The notes under the pieces were generated by a model. The model was given only the letters and a program-made list of their open reading frames with translations, was not told the DNA's origin and did no database searches. Both the position numbers and the translations under genes were made by a program. A stretch of 64,000 nt of DNA from Flavobacterium agrisoli (GTDB lineage Bacteria; Bacteroidota; Bacteroidia; Flavobacteriales; Flavobacteriaceae), in contig NZ_JAEHFV010000001.1 in assembly GCF_016522065.1 (NCBI RefSeq), positions 496,001 through 560,000 of the forward strand, in the 5' to 3' direction. Each line of letters begins with the position of its first letter. The stretch's first letter is position 1. Below, piece after piece: positions 17,488 through 25,129 of the stretch.

Positions 17488-17949
17488 TTAAAATACCGGT
17501 CCTTCCCAGAGACTGTCTGCTTCGCTGAGCGTTAAAAGCAGAGTAGGATGCCTTTGAGATTCAAAGACCATTTGTTGGTTAATGTTTTCTCTGAGGGAGG
17601 AAATTTTGACATAAGGATATTCATCCAGAAGCATTCGCAGGTAGTTTTGAAACTGCTCTTTTGTTAGTCTCTTTTCTGCACTTTCTTTAACTGCTTCTTT
17701 AATACGCTGCGATAGATTTTCCGCATCTTCCAGGGTATCAAAAGATTTCGGAAATGAATCGGATATCGATTTTATATCCTGTAAATTTTTAGAAGTTTTT
17801 TTTAGAAATGGTATTTGCAGTTTCTTTTCACCTGATAAGATTTTTTTTAAATCACTACTGTGAAATTTCAGTAAGATTATTAGATACCAGAAAATTATAG
17901 TAATACCAGCCGCGGTCAGATAACTGCCCCATGAAATATTTGTAAACAT
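17488..17949 (-). CDS. Membrane-anchored protein of the tra operon, function unknown
   Basis: 153 aa with one N-terminal membrane helix (about 9-28) and a cytoplasmic-type charged helical domain (about 65-135: SQRIKEAVKESAEKRLTKEQ region). It is the first gene of the minus-strand tra series and probably co-transcribed with traE. No family is recognised. Its position hints at a regulatory or assembly role in conjugation. Confidence 0.55.
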   Translation of the reverse strand: MFTNISWGSYLTAAGITIIFWYLIILLKFHSSDLKKILSGEKKLQIPFLKKTSKNLQDIKSISDSFPKSFDTLEDAENLSQRIKEAVKESAEKRLTKEQFQNYLRMLLDEYPYVKISSLRENINQQMVFESQRHPTLLLTLSEADSLWEGPVF

Positions 17950-18077
17950 AGCTCCTCATTTTATCGTTCAACATTTTATCCTCCTCTATGAAAATCACTA
18001 TCCGTTAAATTTTGATGTGATTTATTCTACAGGTCAAAGGAACGATAAGAATAAATTTTCTACAAGTACAACTTTTC

Positions 18078-18098
18078 TGTACCCTTTTTGTACCCTTT
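18078..18098. promoter_or_regulatory. Two direct repeats upstream of the tra operon
   Basis: TGTACCCTTT occurs at 18078-18087 and 18089-18098, an 11-bp period (one helical turn). It lies about 130 bp upstream of the first gene of the minus-strand tra series. In-phase repeats suit a transcription activator or repressor binding on one face of DNA. No good TAnnTTTG element was found next to it. Confidence 0.4.
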
Positions 18099-18147
18099 CA
18101 AAATGCCCGAATTTAAAGCGTTGTCAGATTATAAAAGACAATAAAAT

Positions 18148-19341
18148 CTAATACGTTTTTATCTTGCGGATTATTTTCTCTAGACTTTCAATCGCAATTT
18201 CCTTATCACGCTCTTCCGCATTATATGATTTGCTTCTCACTGATTGGTAAGAAAGATTTCTCTTTACTGGAGTAGAGAGATAAGGTACTATACTTTTAAA
18301 TATGTAATTCATAGACTTGGCTTTAATAATTCTCGCCTCATCTGTAGCCCTTAAAATAAGTCCAATCTGATCCCCTGAAAGTATACATTCAAGTTTTGAA
18401 TCTGCCTTCTCCACAAATTCACTCCCGACAGAAGCATCAATCTGTTCCTGTATTAGAATTGCAGCCTTTTTTTCAGCAAATCTGATTTCGCTGGAGAACC
18501 AGTATTCCAAAAATGAGATAAGATTCTGTTGAGATGGATTAAAGGTCAATTTTAAATCTGCGTTTATTTTAGACAGTTTCTTGCAGAAGTATAGCAGCTT
18601 TTCAAGTCTTTCAGATAAATTCTCAAAACCTTCTAAATACCTGCCTATTCTATTAACCAGTCTATCGGTATATTCTCTGGAATTAAAATTCATTCTTATA
18701 AGCATAAGATCAAGATTTGAAAAACCTTCTGATTCCGTAACTGGATAATTTAATTTTTCAAGTTCGATGATTATCTCTCTATAATACAAAATCTGGCGAT
18801 AGGTATACTTACTATTTCTGCTGTTATGAAGTGGCGCAGCAAGAAGATTAACAACAAATACCATTTCTGGATCATTGTCCACAGTATTTTCTTTTTTTTT
18901 AATCACATTTTTTAAAACCTCTAGTGTCTCTTTTTTCCAAATTGAAAAATAGCTGTAGGACACCCTTTGGTCCAAACTCATAAAGGACGAATATCTGATT
19001 TCTACAAATGACAGCAAATCGTCCAGGGAACTAACGATCAGGTCAAATATTCTAAAAAAATCAGGAGAATTGAATTTTTCGATCATTCTTATTTCTACTA
19101 TCCTGTCTAATAAAAAAACCAATGAAGAATGATATTTTCTTATCAGAAGTCTAATCTGCCTTTTACTTTTCAGTTCGAAAAAAGAATCTTTAATATGAAT
19201 TTTAATTTTTTTTGATTCAGATACTATTGTTTTACTCAAATTCTCCAATTCATATTCCGATACTTTTACAGAAGAATTATCAGTATCAAATGAATTTATA
19301 ATCAACGAATCAAACCATTCCAAAGGATACATTTTAATCAT
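18148..19341 (-). CDS. Helical protein of unknown function
   Basis: 397 aa, soluble, almost entirely alpha-helical, rich in Lys/Glu/Ile/Leu. No catalytic motif is seen. The C-terminal 75 residues (from LSGDQIGLILRATDEARI to the end) look the most constrained. They include a YLSTPVKRNLSYQSVRSKSY stretch and a charged terminal helix, suggesting a binding domain. It lies upstream of the tra transcript, on the same strand but 198 bp away. It could be an ICE regulator; an RteC relationship was considered but the sequence does not show it. Confidence 0.55.
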   Translation of the reverse strand: MIKMYPLEWFDSLIINSFDTDNSSVKVSEYELENLSKTIVSESKKIKIHIKDSFFELKSKRQIRLLIRKYHSSLVFLLDRIVEIRMIEKFNSPDFFRIFDLIVSSLDDLLSFVEIRYSSFMSLDQRVSYSYFSIWKKETLEVLKNVIKKKENTVDNDPEMVFVVNLLAAPLHNSRNSKYTYRQILYYREIIIELEKLNYPVTESEGFSNLDLMLIRMNFNSREYTDRLVNRIGRYLEGFENLSERLEKLLYFCKKLSKINADLKLTFNPSQQNLISFLEYWFSSEIRFAEKKAAILIQEQIDASVGSEFVEKADSKLECILSGDQIGLILRATDEARIIKAKSMNYIFKSIVPYLSTPVKRNLSYQSVRSKSYNAEERDKEIAIESLEKIIRKIKTY

Positions 19342-19397
19342 CGTCTTATCGTTTTAATTAAACAATCTCTGGCAGAATAAGGAGCTATCTCGGCAGC

Positions 19398-20267
19398 TTA
19401 CTTTTTATTAGAACGAAATTCGGTTGGCAGCATACCAGTATGTCTTTTAAAAAATACGCCAAAGTTTTCAGCGCTGCTGAATTCTAATTCATCGGCAATA
19501 TTAGCCACGGAATAGCTTGAGTCCGTAAGAAGATTTTTTGAAACATTGACAATAGCTTCAATGATAAATGCTTTAGCAGTTTTACCTGTGCTTTCTTTTA
19601 CCATCTTATTCAAATGTCCTGGAGTGATAAATAAAGCTCCTGCATAAAACTGAACATGATGCTGTTTTCTCAAATGTATTGATAGTAGAGTCAGGAATTG
19701 TATTACAATGCTTTCCCTTCTTGAAAAGTCAAGATTTAAGTCGGGTTTATATTTCGAATGTATAAACTTGAGTTCATATATAAATAAATTAAAGCATATC
19801 CGGCGCAGCTTAGTAATTACTTCCGGTTTGTCATTGCTGTTCTGCAATACATACATTAATTTGTAAATAAGTGATAAAACTTTAAAATCTGTTTCTTGAA
19901 GACTAATCTTTCGATCTGATTTTAACATTAGAAAACTAAAAGCATCAGAAAGCTCTTTCTCATAACAATTATTAAATGCAAAATCAAAATTTGTCCTTAC
20001 AAGATAAAGCTGGATATTATCCGTCGCTTCAAGCCTCGTGCAAATGGAATTAAATGGGATTACCAATAAATCTTTCCGATTAACTATATTAGTTTCGTCA
20101 TGAAATCTGATATTCATTTTACCACTTTTGATCAAAAGCACTGAAAAATTTGAAACGGAAAATGGTACCGGTACAATGTTTTTTGCCCTATAGTCTGTAA
20201 TGTAGACTACATCAATACCATCATTTTCAATGCTTTTAATCTCAGTATTTAAGATTTCTCTAATCAT
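19398..20267 (-). CDS. AraC-family transcriptional regulator
   Basis: 289 aa. The N-terminal 150 residues form a cupin-like ligand-sensing domain. The C-terminal domain (about 190-285) has two HTH motifs: GALFITPGHLNKMVKESTGK for the first, and SVANIADELEFSSAENFGVFF then KRHTGMLPTEFR for the second, which is the AraC signature. Ligand unknown. It follows the 76-aa membrane protein gene by 27 bp, so the two may form one unit. Candidate targets are the neighbouring tra or cargo promoters. Confidence 0.9.
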   Translation of the reverse strand: MIREILNTEIKSIENDGIDVVYITDYRAKNIVPVPFSVSNFSVLLIKSGKMNIRFHDETNIVNRKDLLVIPFNSICTRLEATDNIQLYLVRTNFDFAFNNCYEKELSDAFSFLMLKSDRKISLQETDFKVLSLIYKLMYVLQNSNDKPEVITKLRRICFNLFIYELKFIHSKYKPDLNLDFSRRESIVIQFLTLLSIHLRKQHHVQFYAGALFITPGHLNKMVKESTGKTAKAFIIEAIVNVSKNLLTDSSYSVANIADELEFSSAENFGVFFKRHTGMLPTEFRSNKK

Positions 20268-20294
20268 TTTTGCTCTTTTAGTTTAGATCTCCTT

Positions 20295-20525
20295 TTAGAT
20301 TTCATCCTTGAAAAAATATTCCATCCATGTAAAAAACTGGAAATATAAATTAGACAAACAGCAGACGTATAAAATATATGCTGTTAATCTCGGACTCTCA
20401 ATTATATTGTCCTCGTAAAGTACGTACTGAACCAGCTGATCAGCAGCAAAAAGCTTCATTATAAAATAAAGGCTGCAAAGATTAAAAAGGAACAATAAAA
20501 TATAAAACAAAGCTCTCTTTTTCAT
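20295..20525 (-). CDS. Small two-helix membrane protein
   Basis: 76 aa with hydrophobic helices at about 6-27 and 48-66, and charged residues between and after them. No family recognised. It lies directly upstream of the AraC gene on the same strand and downstream of the lipoprotein gene (78 bp), so it could be part of a signalling or surface-sensing unit. Confidence 0.5.
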   Translation of the reverse strand: MKKRALFYILLFLFNLCSLYFIMKLFAADQLVQYVLYEDNIIESPRLTAYILYVCCLSNLYFQFFTWMEYFFKDEI

Positions 20526-20603
20526 AAATCAGGTAGATTAGAAAATTATTAATCAACTATATTAAAGTAGGAAGTGATCAACTTCAATTACGTCGTTACA
20601 TTA

Positions 20604-21209
20604 TTAATGTCCGGTACTCTTACTGGTGGTGGATGTCTCCCAATCTCTGTCTTTTCTATCCTTTTCGCTAAATAAAACTGCTTCCGAAATAGAGGAAATA
20701 GATAAAATGGATTCCTTTTCATCTGTTAGAAGTGTTGAATCCTGTCTTTTTGAAATCTCGTATTGAATTATAAAATCATCCACGATGTGGTACTGCTGGC
20801 CGCGAAGATTTCCGAGATTAACTATATACCCCTTCAGATCAAGTTTCAATAATGACCCCAGTGCACTTTCATCAACAATTATAAATAATGCTGAGATAGG
20901 ATCCTCCGTAGAAGAAATTGTATCTAAAACAGAACTGCTTTTCTCAAAAGTCTTTAGTTCATTTCGCCCAGGTTGGGCTTTTAATACTGAAATGATCTTT
21001 TCCTTTAATTGGGCAGGAACTAGAAGTACGTAATCTCCCGCCGGAACTTCCTGAAAGTTTTCCTCTAAAGCAGACGCCTTTTTAAAATCTGCAGTTTTCT
21101 CTTTGCTGATTGCTTGGCTCGAAACCAAGCTTAAATCAGAATTGTCAAAATCGTCATTTGAACATGAACCTAAAAAAATAATTAAACCAGTTATTAGTAA
21201 ATTTTTCAT
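20604..21209 (-). CDS. Exported lipoprotein, function unknown
   Basis: 201 aa with a signal peptide ending in a lipobox LGSC (Cys16) followed by SNDDFDNSD. Acidic residues after Cys are compatible with the Bacteroidota lipoprotein export signal. The mature part is mixed alpha/beta with no recognised domain. It is divergent from the TPR-AraC gene across 331 bp that contain a perfect palindrome. That arrangement suggests control by, or signalling to, one of the AraC proteins (inference). Confidence 0.55.
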   Translation of the reverse strand: MKNLLITGLIIFLGSCSNDDFDNSDLSLVSSQAISKEKTADFKKASALEENFQEVPAGDYVLLVPAQLKEKIISVLKAQPGRNELKTFEKSSSVLDTISSTEDPISALFIIVDESALGSLLKLDLKGYIVNLGNLRGQQYHIVDDFIIQYEISKRQDSTLLTDEKESILSISSISEAVLFSEKDRKDRDWETSTTSKSTGH

Positions 21210-21316
21210 AATGCAAAATGGTTTGGTTAATTGAGAACTTGTCTCAGTCCATTTTACCCGGGCCAGCAGAACTTTTGCTCAGTACTTTACTGAATCTTTT
21301 GCTGTTGAATTCAAAG

Positions 21317-21324
21317 CAAATCTA
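21317..21324 (-). promoter_or_regulatory. Candidate -7 element for the lipoprotein gene
   Basis: On the minus strand the octamer reads TAGATTTG, matching TAnnTTTG, about 108 bp before the lipoprotein start. No convincing -33 TTTG lies at the proper distance. Confidence 0.3.
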
Positions 21325-21357
21325 AATTGCAAAAAATCATAAATCAAGAACATGTAT

Positions 21358-21378
21358 GTGGATTTTCGGAAAATCCAC
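21358..21378. promoter_or_regulatory. Perfect palindrome in the divergent lipoprotein/TPR-AraC intergenic region
   Basis: gtggattttc (21358-21367) is perfectly inverted at 21369-21378 around one central base. It lies about midway in the 331-bp divergent gap and has no T-run, so it reads as an operator rather than a terminator. Nothing else is evident in 21210-21540 apart from a weak minus-strand -7 element. Confidence 0.45.
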
Positions 21379-21540
21379 TATCGATTTCCATGAAATCAAT
21401 AATGTATTTTTCTTACATTAAATATTGAAATTCAAATAATTACAGTATTTTTGAAAGCTGCTCTCTAATGACCTCTACATTTTTTTTATTAATCTGATTT
21501 ATGCTTTCATCAGAGCATAAACTCAAAATTTCTATGTATT

Positions 21541-23214
21541 ATGAAATGTAATTTATCGGTACTTTTACTTCTATTTATAATTAAATCCTTAACTGCCCAG
21601 AATAGTCCGAACAGAATTTCTGATTCACTTATTTTTAAAAGTTATGGATATCTGGATGATAAAATTTATCAATACAAAAATGACAGCCTGAAAGCATCTC
21701 CATATTTATATGCCTATTTAAGAAAAGCGCGCAGTGAAAAGAATCATGAAGAGCTAGTTAATGCATATCAAAATATGCTGCATCAGTCACCTATGATTCT
21801 CCGCTTAAAATATGCGGACAGCATGGTGCAGACAGCTGTAAAGTCAAGAAGTAATGAACTGATTGGATCTGCCCTGCTATCCAAAGGAATAGTATATTAC
21901 AGCCAGAAAAACTATGTAAAAGCCTATGATTATTATATTAAAGCAAATAAAAGCATTTCCAAATCTGATAATGATTACCTAATATACAAAACCAAATATC
22001 ATATTGCCCAGATCAAATTTTACCTCGGATTTTATGATGAAGCCATTTCTCTTTTTAATGACTGCATTGAATATTTTGAAAAAAATCAGCCCCGCCCCTA
22101 TTTAAATTCACTGCATTCACTTAGTGTTTGTTACAATAAGATTGGAGATTACAATAAATGCTCCGAAACTAATGCCTTTGGAATTAAAGAATGTGAAAAG
22201 CTTAATATACCAGAGATGGAATTATTTTTTAAGCATTCCGAAGGAATCAACCAGTTCTTTTTAAATAATTATCATACTTCGATTCAATTGCTTCAGGAAA
22301 TCATGCCGCAGTTAAACAGCATGACAGAATTTGCAAATGAATCAATCGCCAATTTTTACATTGGAAAAAACTATTGGAAACTACAGCGTCCGGCAAAAGC
22401 AGTCCCTTACTTTAAAAAGGTGGAAAAAGTATTTATTGAGAAAGGTTACATTCGTCCGGATTTAAGAGAAGTTTTTGAATTAATGATTAAATATTACAAG
22501 AAAGAAAACAACCTGAAATCCCAGTTGTATTATATAGACCAGCTTTTAAAAGCAGATTCTATATTAACAGATACCAATAAGTACCTAATGGGCAAAATTC
22601 ACAAGGAATATGACACAAAAGAAATTCTCCTTGAAAAAGAAAAAATACAGCAGCAGCTTGTAAAAGAGAAATATTATGACGTTATTTTGATCAGCGTGGT
22701 TGTCGTTCTGTTCTCCACTGTCATTTATGGGACCTATAATCACTTTGAAACCAAAAAACGCAATAAGATCAAATTTGATCTGCTTCTGAAAAAAAATGAA
22801 CAGAGCAGCTTACAGAAACAAGCACCCGACAAATTCGAAATAACCGATATTTCGCAGGAGACTGTACAGCAGATAATAAGACACCTTGAAAAATTTGAAA
22901 GGGATAAAAAATTCCTGCACAAAGAGGCAACACTAACAACATTAACCGTAAGGTTTAATACAAACAGCAAATATCTTTCAAAAGTGATATACCATCGCAG
23001 CGGCAAGCGTTTTGCTGATTACATCAATGACCTAAAAATTGATTATCTGGTGGAACTGCTGCAAAATTCAAGCATGCATAGAAATTACTCGATAGGCTCC
23101 CTTGCTGAGGAAGCCGGTTTTACTTCCACTCCACGATTCACCAATGCATTTCATTCTAAAACAGGAATTTCGGTCAGTTATTTTCTTAAGGAATTGAAAA
23201 AAGAGAATTCGTAA
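21541..23214 (+). CDS. TPR-transmembrane-AraC hybrid regulator
   Basis: 557 aa. A signal peptide (about 1-19) is followed by a periplasmic tetratricopeptide-like helical region (about 60-340), a membrane helix (about 380-402, VILISVVVVLFSTVIYGTY) and a cytoplasmic C-terminal AraC HTH (about 435-555; TLTTLTVRFNTNSKYLSKVI, then IGSLAEEAGFTSTPRFTNAF). This architecture is frequent in Flavobacteriia as a one-protein membrane-spanning regulator, with the TPR part sensing outside the cytoplasm. It is divergent from the lipoprotein gene. Likely targets are this region's cargo genes, but none is proven. Confidence 0.88.
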   Translation: MKCNLSVLLLLFIIKSLTAQNSPNRISDSLIFKSYGYLDDKIYQYKNDSLKASPYLYAYLRKARSEKNHEELVNAYQNMLHQSPMILRLKYADSMVQTAVKSRSNELIGSALLSKGIVYYSQKNYVKAYDYYIKANKSISKSDNDYLIYKTKYHIAQIKFYLGFYDEAISLFNDCIEYFEKNQPRPYLNSLHSLSVCYNKIGDYNKCSETNAFGIKECEKLNIPEMELFFKHSEGINQFFLNNYHTSIQLLQEIMPQLNSMTEFANESIANFYIGKNYWKLQRPAKAVPYFKKVEKVFIEKGYIRPDLREVFELMIKYYKKENNLKSQLYYIDQLLKADSILTDTNKYLMGKIHKEYDTKEILLEKEKIQQQLVKEKYYDVILISVVVVLFSTVIYGTYNHFETKKRNKIKFDLLLKKNEQSSLQKQAPDKFEITDISQETVQQIIRHLEKFERDKKFLHKEATLTTLTVRFNTNSKYLSKVIYHRSGKRFADYINDLKIDYLVELLQNSSMHRNYSIGSLAEEAGFTSTPRFTNAFHSKTGISVSYFLKELKKENS

Positions 23215-23257
23215 AAATATTTTGTTAGCAATTCCGTTTTCATTTATGGCAAAATTT

Positions 23258-23265
23258 TACTTTTG
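23258..23265 (+). promoter_or_regulatory. Candidate -7 element of the H1-like gene
   Basis: TACTTTTG matches TAnnTTTG and lies 26 bp before the ATG of the H1-like gene. The -33 region is weak. Confidence 0.4.
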
Positions 23266-23291
23266 CCCACTTAATTTAAAAAAATTGTATA

Positions 23292-23468
23292 ATGAAAGAC
23301 CTTGTTGCAAAAATCAACGCTGAAATCGAAACATTTAAAGCAGAATCTGAAGCAGTAGCTGAAAAAGGAGTTAAAGCTGCAGGAGCTAGAGCTCGTAAAT
23401 CATCTTTGGAAATTGAGAAACTTTTAAAAGAGTTTAGAAAAGTTTCTATTGAGGAATCAAAAAAGTAA
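23292..23468 (+). CDS. Histone H1-like small basic protein
   Basis: 58 aa, ATG at 23292 and TAA at 23466. It begins MKDLVAKINAEIETFKAE and has a central Ala/Lys/Arg-rich segment (KGVKAAGARARKSS) followed by an amphipathic helix ending EESKK. This is the layout of the small Hc1-like histone H1 family proteins of Bacteroidota, which bind DNA non-specifically. It is followed by a good terminator, so it is a monocistronic gene. A copy inside a mobile element suggests nucleoid masking of the element or simple cargo. Confidence 0.75.
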   Translation: MKDLVAKINAEIETFKAESEAVAEKGVKAAGARARKSSLEIEKLLKEFRKVSIEESKK

Positions 23469-23474
23469 TTTCAC

Positions 23475-23504
23475 ATAAATCCCATTTCTAGTAATGGGAT
23501 TTAT
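23475..23504 (+). terminator. Terminator of the H1-like gene
   Basis: An 11-bp stem (ataaatcccat at 23475-23485 with atgggatttat at 23494-23504) and an 8-nt loop, right after the stop codon. The T-run is short. Confidence 0.6.
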
Positions 23505-23648
23505 TGTTCTTAATTCGCAATAATTGCAAAAAAAAGCCTAATAGAACAACCAAAAATATAACTACTTAAAGACACTTTCAAGATTTTCTGGATCATAATT
23601 AGGAAAATCTGGTGGAACTTCAATTTCCTTAAAGGTTCCAGATTCAAT

Positions 23649-24278
23649 TTAGTGAGCAATTTTTATTGTATCACCAACCCTCAAGATTTTAAATTGCTGC
23701 CATACACTTCGACCAGAACGCGTATGTGCCGAAATTATAATTCTTAAACTTTCTTTTCCACTAATGTCAAAATTCAATGCTCTTCTTAATAATTTGCCTG
23801 GATAGATCGCTTGAAAATGAAAAGGATATCTCGGGTGAGGCTTGATTCCTTTATCTGGATTTTCTTCATCTTGATTCAACCAATTTCCAGTAAAATCAAA
23901 TACAGGATATGTATCGTTATTAATAAGCTCTAATGAAATATTATTATCGTCATAAATTACAGGTGTAAAATATGCTAGACTATCCCCCCCAGTTGAATAA
24001 CCAATTAAATTATTTGTTTGAGTTTCAATTTTATGTAATAAAGATGTTAATTCACTTTTAACAATATTAAATTCATCTTCAATTTTATGCTGTTTCTTTA
24101 CTCTTATAACCTGTCCAAACATCCAACTAATCAAAAATATTGATGCTGAAAAATTAGTTGGAAAAACTGAAATTAAATTATCCGAATCAGATGCAACACA
24201 TACTTTGTATACTGCCCACTTAAAACTTAACAAAATTTGAATCCAAAACTCCCTAATTATTTGTAAAAATGTTCTCAT
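23649..24278 (-). CDS. Membrane-anchored protein of unknown function
   Basis: 209 aa from the chosen start at 24278 (MRTFLQIIREFW). A longer frame opens at 24362 but reaches into the terminator of the upstream XRE gene. One or two N-terminal hydrophobic segments (about 8-25 and 40-60) are followed by a coiled-coil-like stretch and a beta-rich C-terminal domain (about 100-205). No catalytic motif or known family is recognised. AT content is high compared with the tra genes. Confidence 0.5.
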   Translation of the reverse strand: MRTFLQIIREFWIQILLSFKWAVYKVCVASDSDNLISVFPTNFSASIFLISWMFGQVIRVKKQHKIEDEFNIVKSELTSLLHKIETQTNNLIGYSTGGDSLAYFTPVIYDDNNISLELINNDTYPVFDFTGNWLNQDEENPDKGIKPHPRYPFHFQAIYPGKLLRRALNFDISGKESLRIIISAHTRSGRSVWQQFKILRVGDTIKIAH

Positions 24279-24334
24279 ATTTTCTAAAATTATATTGTAC
24301 AGATTAAAAAAAACTATTTCTAAAATTTTTGTAT

Positions 24335-24356
24335 AAAAAAAGATGCGTATGCATCT
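24335..24356 (-). terminator. Terminator of the XRE gene
   Basis: On the minus strand the arms AGATGC/GCATCT flank a 4-nt ATAC loop and are followed by six T. It lies just after the XRE stop, so the downstream membrane protein needs its own promoter. Confidence 0.65.
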
Positions 24357-24379
24357 CTTCAATTTAATTATAATTCTAA

Positions 24380-24619
24380 TTAGTTTTCTATTAATTTAAA
24401 AAACTCGGATAGTTTAATATTTTTAGCTTCACAGATTTTATTCAAAGTATTCACAGGAATATTATAATTTACGTTTTCTTTGTTAAGGGCAGTATTTTTT
24501 ATTTTTCTCACAATACTTTCTTCAATACCATGATCCAATCCGAAAGCACGTTGAGACTTATAAGTTTCAATCCATTTCTTATAAATATAATTACATATTA
24601 TTTTATTAACGTCCTTCAT
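24380..24619 (-). CDS. XRE-type helix-turn-helix protein
   Basis: 79 aa. The pattern SQRAFGLDHGIEESIVRKIK (about 23-42) followed by INTLNKICEAKNIKLSEFF is a Cro/CI-type HTH with a truncated fifth helix. Small stand-alone XRE repressors commonly regulate mobile-element genes. An imperfect inverted repeat lies 31 bp upstream of its start (24651-24672) and could be its own operator. Confidence 0.7.
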   Translation of the reverse strand: MKDVNKIICNYIYKKWIETYKSQRAFGLDHGIEESIVRKIKNTALNKENVNYNIPVNTLNKICEAKNIKLSEFFKLIEN

Positions 24620-24650
24620 TCTAACAAAGGAAAGCTAATAGATAAAAAAT

Positions 24651-24672
24651 AATGCGTACGAAAATGCGCATT
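24651..24672. promoter_or_regulatory. Candidate XRE operator
   Basis: AATGCG at 24651-24656 is inverted as CGCATT at 24667-24672, 31 bp upstream of the XRE start. The related ATGCGTA string recurs in the terminator stem at 24342. Confidence 0.35.
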
Positions 24673-24767
24673 ATAAAATATTTTGTTATATTTGTAATGA
24701 AATACATATTTTTGCGATACTTCATAAAAAATATTTGAAGCATTCGCTTTGAATCTTGCTTAGAAAA

Positions 24768-24859
24768 ACTGGACACTTTTTTAGCGCGCAAGATGATAAG
24801 TGCAAATGCCTACGCTTAAAAGTGCGTGGGCTCACTTATTTGTGCGCAGGTAGTCCAGT
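24768..24859. repeat. 92-nt nested inverted-repeat element
   Basis: Four successive stems nest around a 6-nt loop. ACTGGAC (24768-24774) pairs perfectly with GTCCAGT (24853-24859). GCGCGCA pairs with TGTGCGC with one wobble. ATAAGTG pairs perfectly with CACTTAT. CCTACGC pairs with GCGTGGG with one wobble. Internal bulges are short and asymmetric. There is no open reading frame and no T-run. It lies in a 510-bp gap between the XRE gene and susC and could be a structured RNA or a single-stranded DNA recognition site. Confidence 0.6.
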
Positions 24860-25049
24860 AAATCCTTCTAAACATTAAGTCGAGTTCCACGTCACTTTAT
24901 TAAGCGATAAATCTCCACATAAATTCATAGCAGCACTTCATTATTTTATTTGATTTTAGCTTTAAGAAACGAATCTATTAATAAAAATAATAATCTTAAA
25001 TCTTATATTATATAGAAATAAATCTAAGCGAATTATTTAGAATTAAAAT

Positions 25050-25090
25050 AGCTCTCTACTTCGTCGCCAAACTAACATAGAGAGCTTTTA
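25050..25090 (+). promoter_or_regulatory. Stem-loop in the susC leader
   Basis: agctctcta (25050-25058) pairs perfectly with tagagagct (25078-25086) across 19 nt and is followed by TTTTA. It ends about 40 nt before the susC start. It may be an attenuator, a leader structure bound by an antisense RNA, or the terminator of an upstream transcript. The remainder of 24860-25049 shows no other structure. Confidence 0.4.
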
Positions 25091-25129
25091 GCTAATCAAA
25101 TCCATATTTAACTAACCAATCCCAATATT

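Noticed and set aside
18148..19341. RteC-type regulator for the 397-aa protein
   Set aside because: Length and C-terminal sequence do not show the RteC pattern; left as unknown.
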